Source of the DNA: an uncultured Clostridia bacterium
GTDB taxonomy: Bacteria; Bacillota; Clostridia; Christensenellales; Aristaeellaceae
NCBI GenBank assembly: GCA_946407745.1
Contig: CAMJPQ010000038.1
Location: forward strand, 1 to 32,768
Length of the DNA: 32,768 nucleotides
Direction: 5' to 3'
In this document: positions 7,532 to 16,022 of the stretch, piece by piece
Position numbering within the stretch: the stretch's first letter is position 1
Layout: each line of letters opens with the position of its first letter
Program-made: the position numbers and the translations under genes
The notes under the pieces: model-generated
What the model was told of the DNA's origin: nothing
What the model saw: the letters and a program-made list of their open reading frames with translations, nothing else
The model's database searches: none

Positions 7532-8245
7532 ATGATGGGATTGGGTACATTGATCAACACCGCCGCGATTGTGCTGGGCGGCGTGGCGGGGCTGCTGTTC
7601 GGAAAAAAGATGAACGAGCGCTGCCAGACCTCACTGACCGCGGCCTGCGGTGTCAGTGTGCTGTTCATCGGCATTGCCGGCGCGATGCAGGGCATGCTGT
7701 CCGTCAGCGACGGCGCCGGCACCTCCGGCCAGGCGATGCTGGTGACGGTCACCCTGGCGCTGGGCGCGCTGATCGGGGAGCTGATCAATATCGAGGGTGC
7801 GTTTGAGCGCTTCGGCGAATGGCTGAAGGCGCGCACCGGAAATGAAGGCGAGCGCGGCTTTGTAGGCGCCTTTGTCACGGCCTCACTCACTGTGTGCATT
7901 GGCGCGATGGCCATCGTCGGCGCGATTCAGGACGGCCTGTCCGGCGACTGGTCCATACTGGCGACAAAGGCCGTGCTGGACTTTGTCATCATACTGGTGA
8001 TGACCTGCTCGCTGGGAAAGGGCTGCGTCTTTTCAGCCATCCCCGTGCTGGTGCTGGAGGGCGGCGTCACCGCGCTTTCCTCCCTGCTGCGCCCCATTAT
8101 GACGCCGCTGGCGATGAGCTATCTTTCCCTCGTTGGCTCCATTCTCATCTTCTGCGTGGGGGTGAACCTGGTTTGGGGAAAGAAGCTGAGAGTGGCCAAC
8201 ATGCTTCCCGCAGTCGTGCTGGCCGTCGCGGCGGCCTTTGTGTGA
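7532..8245 (+). CDS. DUF554 family integral membrane protein
   Basis: A 237-residue hydrophobic protein beginning MMGLGTLINTAAIVLGGVAG, the typical N terminus of the DUF554 (YdfK-like) family, whose members are about 230 residues long. At least six membrane segments can be read, with small-residue-rich helices such as GAFVTASLTVCIGAMAIVGA and a conserved GAIQDGLSGD loop. The family is thought to be a transporter or channel, but the substrate is not established. ATG 7532 is chosen because GGAGGAGG at 7517-7524 sits seven bases upstream; a longer in-frame version starting at 7373 would cover the promoter region. The gene is single, flanked by a divergent gene and a terminator. Confidence 0.88.
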   Translation: MMGLGTLINTAAIVLGGVAGLLFGKKMNERCQTSLTAACGVSVLFIGIAGAMQGMLSVSDGAGTSGQAMLVTVTLALGALIGELINIEGAFERFGEWLKARTGNEGERGFVGAFVTASLTVCIGAMAIVGAIQDGLSGDWSILATKAVLDFVIILVMTCSLGKGCVFSAIPVLVLEGGVTALSSLLRPIMTPLAMSYLSLVGSILIFCVGVNLVWGKKLRVANMLPAVVLAVAAAFV

Positions 8246-8293
8246 CAGTGGGAAGGCATTCCTCGGCTTCTTCAATTCAGCTCATCGGATTGT

Positions 8294-8330
8294 AAAACTG
8301 CGTTTGCGCCATGCTGGACGCAGTTTTTTT
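8294..8330 (+). terminator. Intrinsic terminator after the DUF554 gene
   Basis: AAAACTGCGT (8294-8303) pairs with ACGCAGTTTT (8318-8327), followed by more T residues to 8330. A clean rho-independent terminator. Confidence 0.88.
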
Positions 8331-8333
8331 ATG

Positions 8334-8362
8334 ATGACATGCGCCGTGAAATATGATAGAAT
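8334..8362 (+). promoter_or_regulatory. Promoter of the secreted SH3/glycan-binding gene
   Basis: ATGACA (8334-8339), a 17-base spacer and TAGAAT (8357-8362), preceded by TGA as an extended -10. It begins directly after the terminator of the previous gene and would leave a leader of about 80 bases. Confidence 0.6.
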
Positions 8363-8387
8363 GGGGATACAGTTAAGAGAGAAGAAT

Positions 8388-8423
8388 AGCTTGGGCACCC
8401 ACCTTCGGGATGCCCTGCAAGCT
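8388..8423 (+). promoter_or_regulatory. Structured 5' leader hairpin
   Basis: AGCTT (8388-8392) and GGGCA (8393-8397) pair with AAGCT (8419-8423) and TGCCC (8411-8415), leaving a three-base bulge. CCC and GGG inside the loop can pair too. The hairpin lies between the promoter and the ribosome binding site of the 8452 gene. It matches no riboswitch class I can name. Confidence 0.5.
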
Positions 8424-8451
8424 GATGGGATGACTGAGAGGAGGCTTCGCG

Positions 8452-10215
8452 ATGAACAACTACCGCTGCCTTGCGCTGGCCATGCTGATACTGGCTGTCT
8501 TTGCCTTATCCTGCGCCGCGGGAGAGGACCTTGCGCCTCAGGCTCTGCCGGCTTACGCGGCTTCGGCTGCGGCCGGCGCAGGCTCCGCCCCGCCGGGTAT
8601 GAACATATCAGTAAGCGCTGAGCCTGCCGGCGGGTGGGCAGAGAGCTATCTGTCAGTACTGCGCAGCCACGCGGACCGCATCCGGCAATACGCAGGCATT
8701 GCGGCGGAGTACGCCGACTATTATGATCAGGCGTCCTTTCTTGAGGTCTGCCTGCACGACCTGACAGGGGACGGCATCCCGGAGCTCCTCTTCCAGGAGT
8801 TCGGCTGGCCGGAAGAGGATGAGGAAATCTCACCGGATGGGGATTTCAGCAGCCTCTACCTTTACACATGTGACGGGGACACCGCGCGCTGCGCGCTGTC
8901 TCTCCCGGGCTTTGCCGTGGAAGCGGGAGACGGACCTTCCTACTGCATCTATACCACCGCCGGAGAGCTGGTGCTGGATTACGGCAACGGCTATGACATT
9001 TGGTTATGCGAATACCGGCTGCGCGACTTCTCTCTTGTGAGTGTGGCCGAGGGCATCCTTCGCTATGATGATGCGTCCGATTACAGCTTCCGCGGCTATC
9101 TGAACGGGCTGCCCATCTCCCAAAGCGCCTATGATTTATACGCCCGTCAGCGGTTCAGTGCGCGCAGTGTACTCATCGCCGGCACAGACAGCCCGTCTGA
9201 TGTGCCGGAATCGCTCTACACGGTGGATGAGGCAATCCGCCACCTGCAGTCCCTTTCCGCTGCGGCTACGCCCGTGAGAGCAACCTCTGTGCCGGTCAGC
9301 GTGACACCGGCGCCGACGCCTGTGAGAGCGACCTCCGTGCCAGTCAGAGTGACACCGGCGCCGACGCCTGTGAGAGCCACCTCTGTGCCGATGCCCGTTA
9401 TGACGGCGTTTCCGGGGACAACATCTGTGCCCTACCTGTACACAGTGCCTGTCAGCAGTGTGGACGCCACCAGCTGGATTGTCGGCCGGAGTAATCCCTA
9501 CGGCTATGTTCCCTCCAAAATGCTCGACGGGCGGGATGACACCTCCTTCCAGTTCTCCACGGGGACCACGCCGCTGGGCCGGGAGTATATCTACTTCACC
9601 TTCGACCAGCCCGTGCGGCTCAGCCAGCTGTGGATCAAAAACGGTTCCTGGAAGAGCCAGAGCCATTACCTGCAAAACTGCCGCATCCGCCGCATGGCCA
9701 TTGAATTTGCAACCAGCGGCTGGACCTATGGCGACCGCATGGAGGTCATCCTTTCCGACGACAGCACCCTGTGGGACTGGCAGCGCATTGACCTGGGCGA
9801 CCGCGCCAACGTGATGGGGGTGCGCCTGCTGGTGCTGGATGCATACACCGGCACAAGGTACCCGCGCGATGTGGCCATCGCCGAGGTGCAGTTCAAATCG
9901 CCCAATCAGTATGGCAGTATTGCGCCAGCCACAAGCGTCCCGATGGTACAGACGGGCGACGTGTATGGCCTGGCCATTGACAAGCTGGCGACCAGAACCG
10001 GCCCCTCCACCCGATACGCCGAGGCCGGCACCTATTCAGTGAAGGGGCAGTACATTCACATTCTCTCCCGCGCCTATGACCGAGCCAACGGCATCTGGTG
10101 GGTGGAATGCGAGATCCCCTACCGCAATGAGATACGCACCCTCTGGACAGGCTACAAGCGCTTTGACAGCAGCACCTGCCCGCTGGAGAGCATCCCGATC
10201 AATGAGTGGTACTGA
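8452..10215 (+). CDS. Secreted protein with Pro/Thr/Val repeats, discoidin-like glycan-binding domain and SH3 domain
   Basis: A 587-residue exported protein. Residues 1-24 form a signal peptide; the Cys after LS is a poor lipobox. Residues 60-265 form a globular region with a DLTGDGIPELLF motif often seen in clostridial exported proteins. Residues 274-317 are nearly three copies of a 16-residue linker (PVRATSVPVSVTPAPT type). From about 334 to 485 comes a beta-sandwich domain of the discoidin or NADase-type glycan-binding kind (SKMLDGRDDTSFQFS, ISQLWIK-like strands, IAEVQF end). From about 500 to the end is an SH3b-like domain (LATRTGPSTRYAEAG). I infer binding of surface glycans and wall; no catalytic motif is seen. 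The ATG has GAGAGGAGG upstream. Confidence 0.85.
   Translation: MNNYRCLALAMLILAVFALSCAAGEDLAPQALPAYAASAAAGAGSAPPGMNISVSAEPAGGWAESYLSVLRSHADRIRQYAGIAAEYADYYDQASFLEVCLHDLTGDGIPELLFQEFGWPEEDEEISPDGDFSSLYLYTCDGDTARCALSLPGFAVEAGDGPSYCIYTTAGELVLDYGNGYDIWLCEYRLRDFSLVSVAEGILRYDDASDYSFRGYLNGLPISQSAYDLYARQRFSARSVLIAGTDSPSDVPESLYTVDEAIRHLQSLSAAATPVRATSVPVSVTPAPTPVRATSVPVRVTPAPTPVRATSVPMPVMTAFPGTTSVPYLYTVPVSSVDATSWIVGRSNPYGYVPSKMLDGRDDTSFQFSTGTTPLGREYIYFTFDQPVRLSQLWIKNGSWKSQSHYLQNCRIRRMAIEFATSGWTYGDRMEVILSDDSTLWDWQRIDLGDRANVMGVRLLVLDAYTGTRYPRDVAIAEVQFKSPNQYGSIAPATSVPMVQTGDVYGLAIDKLATRTGPSTRYAEAGTYSVKGQYIHILSRAYDRANGIWWVECEIPYRNEIRTLWTGYKRFDSSTCPLESIPINEWY
9271..9402 (+). repeat. 48-base tandem repeat coding a Pro/Thr/Val linker
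   Basis: Units begin at 9271, 9319 and 9367, exactly 48 bases apart, and code for PVRATSVPVSVTPAPT and variants. The third copy diverges after about 30 bases. The in-frame period and synonymous differences show it is a coding linker, not an intergenic repeat. Confidence 0.9.
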
Positions 10216-10221
10216 TTCAGG

Positions 10222-10255
10222 CCGCCCTTCCCGACTTCGGGGAGGGCGGTTTCTT
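10222..10255 (+). terminator. Intrinsic terminator after the secreted SH3 gene
   Basis: CCGCCCTTCCC (10222-10232) pairs with GGGGAGGGCGG ending at 10249, followed by TTTCTTCT. It starts seven bases after the stop codon. Confidence 0.8.
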
Positions 10256-10322
10256 CTGCCGGCAGCTCGGCGCCGGAGTGGCCTCCGCTCCGGGATGAAG
10301 AGCCGCCCGCCGTTTATCCGCA

Positions 10323-10363
10323 GCAAAAAAACTGTGCGATGTTGTTTCGCACAGCTTTTTTGC
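10323..10363. terminator. Bidirectional terminator at the end of the secA-spoIID run
   Basis: GCAAAAAAACTGTGCGA (10323-10339) and TCGCACAGCTTTTTTGC (10347-10363) form an inverted repeat with one mismatch and T-runs on both strands. It lies just after the stop of the minus-strand SpoIID-like gene and backs up the plus-strand terminator at 10222. Confidence 0.88.
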
Positions 10364-10365
10364 GA

Positions 10366-12024
10366 TCATTCCACGCGCTCAAGGAACTCCGCCTTCACAT
10401 AGCCCTCCGCGCTGTCGGTCTTCACATGCACCCAGGCGGGGTCGTCGCACACAGACAGCACAATCAGCAGCTGGTGCTTGTACAGCCGCATCAGTATCTC
10501 CGCGACTGCGTTGGGCTCAGCGCGCAGGTTCAGCGAGCTGTCGTCCGCCACGCCCTCCACCGAGGCCAGATAGCTGCCGCAGGGCAGGCTGCCTGTGCTC
10601 ACCGGCATCAGCGTGGGGCGGGGTGTGGGCGAGGCGGAGGGGCCGGGGGTGGCGAACAGCTGCTCCGGCGCCGTGGGCAGGGGGGCCACGGAAGTGCCGC
10701 CCACCATCAGCGTCAGGCCCGGATAGTAGAACGCGAGTATCTGGTCAAAGCTTGCCCCGTAATGCGAGGCCATCCACTGCGCGCCGCGCTGGCTCATCCC
10801 CACGCCGTGCCCGTAGCGGCGGCTTTCCGCCAGGAAGGCGTTTTCCTCCTCCACAATGCGCACCACAGGGGATTCCGTGCCGGCGATGGACAGCTTCATT
10901 GCCTGCAGCAGGGGGGTATTCACAGGCAGCGTCAGCGTCACAGGCGAGGACTGCCGCCACTCGCTCAGCGCCTGCGCAGTTGCGCGCGGCACAGGGGTTC
11001 CTGTCAGCGTCAGCTCCTCTTCCTCCTCCAGTGGGTTGATCACCGCGCGGGCCAGGAAGGCAAAGGTGATAACTAGCTGCTTCCCCTCCAGACGCAGCTC
11101 GCTGACCTGGTTCACGCGGAAGCAGTCCTCCTCCTCGGACAGCCTGTTTTCCCGCAGCACAGGCTTCATCCGCTCCCAGAGGAAGGCCTGCAGGCCGGCG
11201 GGTATGTCTCCGGTTTTGGCAATGCGCGTGCGCAGCACCACGCTCTCCGGGTTTTCCAGGTCGTAGGGGTCGTCCTTCACGGTATAGTAGGCCGGGGAGG
11301 CGCCTCCCCACACATTGCCCGGCAGCTCTGTGCGGCCGCCGTTGCTGGCGGAATAATAACAGGTGGCCATCAGCCCGTTGTACATGCCCACCACGCCGGC
11401 GGTTTCCCGCACAGCCTGTGCGCAGCGGCCGCCGACTTCCTCCACCCCGCGGAACACCTGGTCGTTGGTGGTGTCGGTCACGTCCCAGTCGCGCTGCGGG
11501 GCCAGGTGGCTCAGCGCGTAGGTGCGCGCGCACACAGCCTGTGCCTTCAGCGCCTCCAGGGGAAAATCCTCGCTCATCTCCCAGGCCAGCACGCCCAGCA
11601 GATAATCCTCCACAGCCAGCGACAGCACCGCCTGCACCTGCCCGCCCACGACCGTCAGCGTCAGGTCGCCGGGGTACACAGAGGTGCCGCCCTGTATGCG
11701 CAGCCCGCTCAGTGCGCCGCCGGAGGCATAGCGGCGGAAAACCGCCCTGGCACCGCACTGGATGTTCATCCCCTGCACCGACAGCGTCAGCTGGTCCTGC
11801 CGCACCTGCACCACGGCGCTGCAGCCCCTTGGCAGGCTTACGGCGCTCTGTCCAAAGGAGACCGCGTAAGTGCCGTCCACCTGCAAATCGATGCGGTCGG
11901 TGAAGGCAAAGCGCTTCAGCAGCACCCGCAGCGTGGGCGAGGTGCCCTCCGCCGTCACGGCGCGCAGCGGCAGCAGCGGTATCAGCAGCGCGGCGCACAA
12001 AAGGGCGCACAGTATTCGTCTCAT
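10366..12024 (-). CDS. SpoIID/LytB-type lytic transglycosylase with C-terminal SH3 domain
   Basis: A 552-residue exported protein related to SpoIID, the lytic transglycosylase that trims peptidoglycan during spore engulfment and, in related proteins, at the wall generally. A signal peptide covers residues 1-25. The SpoIID domain shows the catalytic Glu, E149, in LAWEMSEDFPLEALKAQA, then YSASNGGRTE and GHGVGMSQRGA. A Pro/Thr linker (PGPSASPTPRPT) leads to an SH3b domain (LNLRAEPNAVAEIL) that probably binds the wall. Rev-ATG 12024 is chosen: GGAGG lies four bases upstream, and any longer version would run into rpiB. It is the last gene of the secA run. Whether it acts in sporulation or in vegetative wall turnover cannot be decided here. 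Confidence 0.9.
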   Translation of the reverse strand: MRRILCALLCAALLIPLLPLRAVTAEGTSPTLRVLLKRFAFTDRIDLQVDGTYAVSFGQSAVSLPRGCSAVVQVRQDQLTLSVQGMNIQCGARAVFRRYASGGALSGLRIQGGTSVYPGDLTLTVVGGQVQAVLSLAVEDYLLGVLAWEMSEDFPLEALKAQAVCARTYALSHLAPQRDWDVTDTTNDQVFRGVEEVGGRCAQAVRETAGVVGMYNGLMATCYYSASNGGRTELPGNVWGGASPAYYTVKDDPYDLENPESVVLRTRIAKTGDIPAGLQAFLWERMKPVLRENRLSEEEDCFRVNQVSELRLEGKQLVITFAFLARAVINPLEEEEELTLTGTPVPRATAQALSEWRQSSPVTLTLPVNTPLLQAMKLSIAGTESPVVRIVEEENAFLAESRRYGHGVGMSQRGAQWMASHYGASFDQILAFYYPGLTLMVGGTSVAPLPTAPEQLFATPGPSASPTPRPTLMPVSTGSLPCGSYLASVEGVADDSSLNLRAEPNAVAEILMRLYKHQLLIVLSVCDDPAWVHVKTDSAEGYVKAEFLERVE

Positions 12025-12043
12025 GTGACCTCCGGGGCGGCGC

Positions 12044-12490
12044 TCACAGCTCCGCGCCATCCTCAATCGCCTGCAGCATGTCCACCCGTCTCTGGTGCCG
12101 GCCGCCCTCAAAGGTTTCGGTCAGCCAGGCGCGGGTGATCATTTTTGCCACGTCCACGCCGATGACCCGCGCGCCGAAGGTGAGCACGTTGCTGTTGTTG
12201 TGCCGCTTGGACAGCGTGGCGGTATACACGTCCGAGCAGGTGCATACGCGCATGCCCTTCACCTTCGCGGCGGCCATGCCGATGCCCACGCCCGTGCCGC
12301 AGATGAGTATGGCGCGGTCGCACTCCCCGTCGGCCACGGCCTTCGCGGCGCGGTAGCCGTAAACGGGGTAGTCGCAGGAGGCAGTGGAATGGGTGCCGAA
12401 GTCCTTGTACTCCAGCCCCATTTCATCCAGCAGGCTGCAGATTTCCTTTTTCATTTCAATGCCGGTGTGGTCACACGCGATGGCGATCAT
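12044..12490 (-). CDS. rpiB: Ribose 5-phosphate isomerase B
   Basis: This enzyme interconverts ribose 5-phosphate and ribulose 5-phosphate in the pentose phosphate pathway. The 148-residue length is typical. Key parts are visible: the N-terminal MIAIACDHTG with D7 and H8, the catalytic base C64 in LICGTGVGIGM, and H97 in KRHNNSN, which helps ring opening. The sequence resembles RpiB/LacA/LacB; a single subunit with no partner gene favours RpiB over galactose 6-phosphate isomerase. Rev-ATG 12490 has AAGGAGG eight bases upstream. The gene lies 13 bases after addA and 19 bases before the SpoIID-like gene, so all three are probably co-transcribed. Confidence 0.95.
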   Translation of the reverse strand: MIAIACDHTGIEMKKEICSLLDEMGLEYKDFGTHSTASCDYPVYGYRAAKAVADGECDRAILICGTGVGIGMAAAKVKGMRVCTCSDVYTATLSKRHNNSNVLTFGARVIGVDVAKMITRAWLTETFEGGRHQRRVDMLQAIEDGAEL

Positions 12491-12503
12491 GTCGTTGTCC
12501 TCC

Positions 12504-15500
12504 TTATTCTTTTTCCACAGAGAAACCCTTGCTCAGCCGCAGGCTCCACAGCCACATTTCCTTCACCGGGATGCCGGTCAGCGCCTCCACTGCCCTCTGG
12601 TACCAGCGCAGCTGCCCGGCATGGCGCTGCCGGAAGGCCTGCTCGTCCTCAATAAAATCTGTTTTGTAATCGCACAGCACCCAGCCGTCCGCCTCGCGGA
12701 AGGCGCAGTCAATCACGCCCTGCAGCAGGGTGCCGCCACTCAGCTTCAGGTTAAACGGCCACTCCCGCCGCGCCTCCTCAGCGCGCAGGAAACGCTGGCC
12801 CAGGTCACCTGCGAACCAGCCGTTCACCTGCTCCAGGCGGATGGCCTGCGCCTCCTCGCGGCTCAGCAGCCCTTCCGCCTCGCTGCGGCGCAGCTCCTCC
12901 CTGAGCAGCGGCAGGTAAGCGCCGCGCTCTGCCATGCGCAGCGGCTGCAGCGGCACAATGGAGAGGAAGCGGTGTGTGGCAGTGCCTTTTTCCGCGGCGG
13001 ACAGCTGCTTTTCCTCCAAAAAGGCGGGGCGGGACGGAATCTCGCTGAGGCGCAGCGGCTGCGCGATGGTTTCCGGCTCTCGTTTGGTTTCCGCCGTTTC
13101 CTCCTCCTGCGGGGGAAGAGGATCACCCAGCACAGAGCGCCGGATGAGACTGCTGACGCTCGTTTTCAGCGGCGGCAGCGCGGCCTCCGCCGTGTCCCAC
13201 CATGGGGCAGGAGAAGACAGTGTGCTTTCCTGCGCGGCCTGCAGCCAGTCAGCCAGCTCCTGCTCGCGGCCGGCGCGGGCGGCCTCGGTCACCGGCGCAA
13301 AGAGCCTTGGCGTCACGCGCCAGGTTTCGTTGGCGACCTCTTTTTCCGGGACACGGTCCAGGCCCAGCTCATCGCAGACGGCCTGCATCACCCAGTCCAG
13401 CATGGAACGGGCCTGCGAAACGCGCCACTCGCTGTCCGGCAAGAACCAGCTTCCGGTGTTTGTGTTTTTCCCGAGGGCGCCGACGAGGATGAGCCGCTCC
13501 CGGGCACGCGTCATGGCCACATACAGCAGGCGGCAGCGCTCGGCAAGCTCCTCTGCGCCTTTGCGGCCGCGGATGGCCAGGGTGCCCAGGTTGTCCCTGC
13601 GGATGGACAGCTCCGTGTTGACGTAGGGCACGCAATAGCCCAGCTTCTCCTGGCACAGCACGCCCCCCTGCGATGCCTTGCGCAGCGCGGTGCCCAGGCG
13701 CAGCAGGAACACAACGGGGAATTCCAGCCCCTTTGATTTGTGCATGGTCATCACGCGCACCACGTTTTCCTGCTCGCCCAGCACCTTGGCGGTGGTGTTG
13801 TCGCCGGTGGAAACCTCCAGGTTCATCCTCCGCACAAAGCCGCTCAGGGTAGCGCCGCCGCCCTGCTCATAATCAGCGGCCTTCTGCGCCAAAAGGCGCA
13901 GGTTGGCGCGTCTGACCTCGGCGCCGGGCAGCGCGGCGGCGCGGGCGTACAGCCCCGTCTCCCGCATCAGGTACCACAGGTAATCGCTCAGGGGCAGGCT
14001 GTCGGAGCGGAAGCGCCACTCCTTCATGGTGTCCTGCGCTTGCAGGCAGCGCCGGCCCAGCGGCGTGGACTGTGTACAGGCAAAGTCAAACGCGCTGCGG
14101 AAGCTCTCATTGCCGCCGCTCTTCATGGCGCGGATGGCCGTCAGCTCGCGGGAGGTGAACCCGAAGGGCGGCTGCCGCAGCACCGACAGAAGCGGAATAT
14201 CCAGCAGCGGGTCGTCCATCAGTTCCAGCAGGGCCTTCATTGAGCGGATCTCCGGCAGGTCGTAGTACGTCTCCTTCCCGTCAAAAAACACGGGAATGCC
14301 CTGCTTTTCCAGCAGCTTTTTGACCTGCTCGCCGTTTGTGTTCACCGCAGACATCAGTATGCATATGTCGCGGTACTCAATGGGCTTTTCCCCGCTGCCT
14401 GTCAGAATGGGCTGCCCCAGCAGCTCCCGGATGCGCTGTCCCACCGCCGCGCACTCGGCCTCCAGGGCCGCCGCGGCATCGCCGTCCTCCCCGGAGGAGA
14501 GCAGCAGCACCTCCACAGGAGCAGCCTCCGCGTCCGGGCGGCCATACACCAGCTCGTCATCCTCGGTGTAGTCAATTTCAGTCACGCGCCGCTTCATTGC
14601 TGCGCGGAACACCGCGTTGGCCGCGGCCAGCACCGGCCTGGCGGAGCGGAAGTTTGCATTGAGCACGATTTTGCGCTCCGCCGCGCCCTCCGCCTTCTGA
14701 TAGGCTCTGACACGGCTGAGGAACAGGGTGGGATCCGCCAGGCGGAACCGGTAGATGCTCTGCTTCACATCTCCAACCATGAAAAGGCTGTTTTCCGCGC
14801 TGTGCAGCCGCTGGAAAATCGCGTCCTGTACGCGGCTCACATCCTGGCACTCATCCACAAACAGCCATTCGTAGCGCCTGCTCACCGCCGCGCAGCAGTC
14901 CGGGTCATTCAAAAGGCGCAGGGTGTACTGCTCCATGTCGCTGAAGTCCACCAGGTTCCTGTCGCGCTTCAGCGCCTCAAAGGCCTGCCAGACCTGTTCG
15001 GTCAGCTCACGCAGGCCGGTCAGCAGCTCGCCGGTTTTCTGCAGTTCCCTTTCGGTTCTTTCAGGGTCCGCGCAGAGCCGCGCGGTGATCTCGGATATGT
15101 GCTTCTTCAGCGTATCGCGCAGGGCGTTGTATTCGTCCTTCCAAGCCTTCTGCCCGTCCGACAGCCCCCTGCAGCCTGGGGCCCTGCCAAAGGCGACGCG
15201 CCGCAGCGCATCAAGAAAGCTTTCCGCGCTGCCGGGAGAGAACAGGGGCTTTACCGCCGCCAGGTCTGCTTCATACAGCGGGGCGTAGTCGGGCACGGCG
15301 TCGGGCAGGGCCAGCATCTCGCGCTGGCGCGCCGTCACCTCCTGCAGGCCCTCCGCCTCCAGCATGGCATCCTCAATGAGCGCCTGCATCCAGGGGTGGC
15401 TTTGCAGGCTGCCCGTGGCGCGGCACAGCTCGGCTTTTTCCCTCAGCCATCCGCGGGGGTCCTCCGTGGAAACGGCGTAGGTGTACAGCGTGTAGGTCAT

Positions 15501-16004
15501 CTTCCGCAGCTCGTCCACCGTGAATGCATCCGTCAGCGCGGCGAAGGACGTGCTGCCTTCACCACCCAGCAGGGTGTTCATCACCTGGCGGTAAGCCCGG
15601 TCGAACAGCTCTTCGCTGTCCTGCTCGTCAGCCACGGCAAATTCAGGATCGATGCCCACCTTGTCGAATTCCTGCCGCAGCAGATCCTGGCAGAAGGAAT
15701 GGATGGTGGATATCTGCGCGGCCTCCACGTCCTCCGCCGCCTGGCGCAGCTTCTCCCGGTCCTCCGGCGTGGACAGGAGCAGCGCCTCGTCCAGCTTGCG
15801 CTTCAGCCGCTCGCGCATCTCCGCCGCCGCTGCCTTGGTGAAGGTCACAATCAGCATGCGGTCCATGCGCGCGCCCTCCAGCGTCAGGCGCAGTATGCGC
15901 TCCACCAGCACGGCGGTTTTACCGCTGCCGGCCGCGGCGCTGACCAGCAGGGTCTTTTCCCGCGCGTCAATGGCGCTCTGCTGCTCCTCTGTCCAGTGGG
16001 GCAT
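12504..16004 (-). CDS. addA: ATP-dependent helicase/nuclease subunit A (AddA)
   Basis: AddA is the UvrD-like helicase and nuclease subunit of AddAB, which processes double-strand breaks up to Chi for RecA-dependent repair. The 1166-residue protein has Walker A AAAGSGKTAVLVERI (K29, T30), the DEXQD box FVDECQDVS, MVGDVKQSIYRFR, VMTMHKSKGLEFPVV (motif V), VAMTRARERL (motif VI), and the C-terminal RecB-type nuclease signature DYKTDF. Length is slightly below the usual 1200 or more. The start has GGAAAGGAGG six bases upstream. In most genomes addB is directly upstream of addA; here the upstream gene is a small membrane protein and addB is not in the window. A split addB locus, or a different partner, is possible. 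Confidence 0.93.
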   Translation of the reverse strand: MPHWTEEQQSAIDAREKTLLVSAAAGSGKTAVLVERILRLTLEGARMDRMLIVTFTKAAAAEMRERLKRKLDEALLLSTPEDREKLRQAAEDVEAAQISTIHSFCQDLLRQEFDKVGIDPEFAVADEQDSEELFDRAYRQVMNTLLGGEGSTSFAALTDAFTVDELRKMTYTLYTYAVSTEDPRGWLREKAELCRATGSLQSHPWMQALIEDAMLEAEGLQEVTARQREMLALPDAVPDYAPLYEADLAAVKPLFSPGSAESFLDALRRVAFGRAPGCRGLSDGQKAWKDEYNALRDTLKKHISEITARLCADPERTERELQKTGELLTGLRELTEQVWQAFEALKRDRNLVDFSDMEQYTLRLLNDPDCCAAVSRRYEWLFVDECQDVSRVQDAIFQRLHSAENSLFMVGDVKQSIYRFRLADPTLFLSRVRAYQKAEGAAERKIVLNANFRSARPVLAAANAVFRAAMKRRVTEIDYTEDDELVYGRPDAEAAPVEVLLLSSGEDGDAAAALEAECAAVGQRIRELLGQPILTGSGEKPIEYRDICILMSAVNTNGEQVKKLLEKQGIPVFFDGKETYYDLPEIRSMKALLELMDDPLLDIPLLSVLRQPPFGFTSRELTAIRAMKSGGNESFRSAFDFACTQSTPLGRRCLQAQDTMKEWRFRSDSLPLSDYLWYLMRETGLYARAAALPGAEVRRANLRLLAQKAADYEQGGGATLSGFVRRMNLEVSTGDNTTAKVLGEQENVVRVMTMHKSKGLEFPVVFLLRLGTALRKASQGGVLCQEKLGYCVPYVNTELSIRRDNLGTLAIRGRKGAEELAERCRLLYVAMTRARERLILVGALGKNTNTGSWFLPDSEWRVSQARSMLDWVMQAVCDELGLDRVPEKEVANETWRVTPRLFAPVTEAARAGREQELADWLQAAQESTLSSPAPWWDTAEAALPPLKTSVSSLIRRSVLGDPLPPQEEETAETKREPETIAQPLRLSEIPSRPAFLEEKQLSAAEKGTATHRFLSIVPLQPLRMAERGAYLPLLREELRRSEAEGLLSREEAQAIRLEQVNGWFAGDLGQRFLRAEEARREWPFNLKLSGGTLLQGVIDCAFREADGWVLCDYKTDFIEDEQAFRQRHAGQLRWYQRAVEALTGIPVKEMWLWSLRLSKGFSVEKE

Positions 16005-16022
16005 GGGAGGCCTCCTTTCCTG

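Noticed and set aside
9271-9402. Possible CRISPR-like or intergenic repeat array
   Set aside because: The 48-base period is in frame and codes for a Pro/Thr/Val linker; there are no unique spacers between short repeats.
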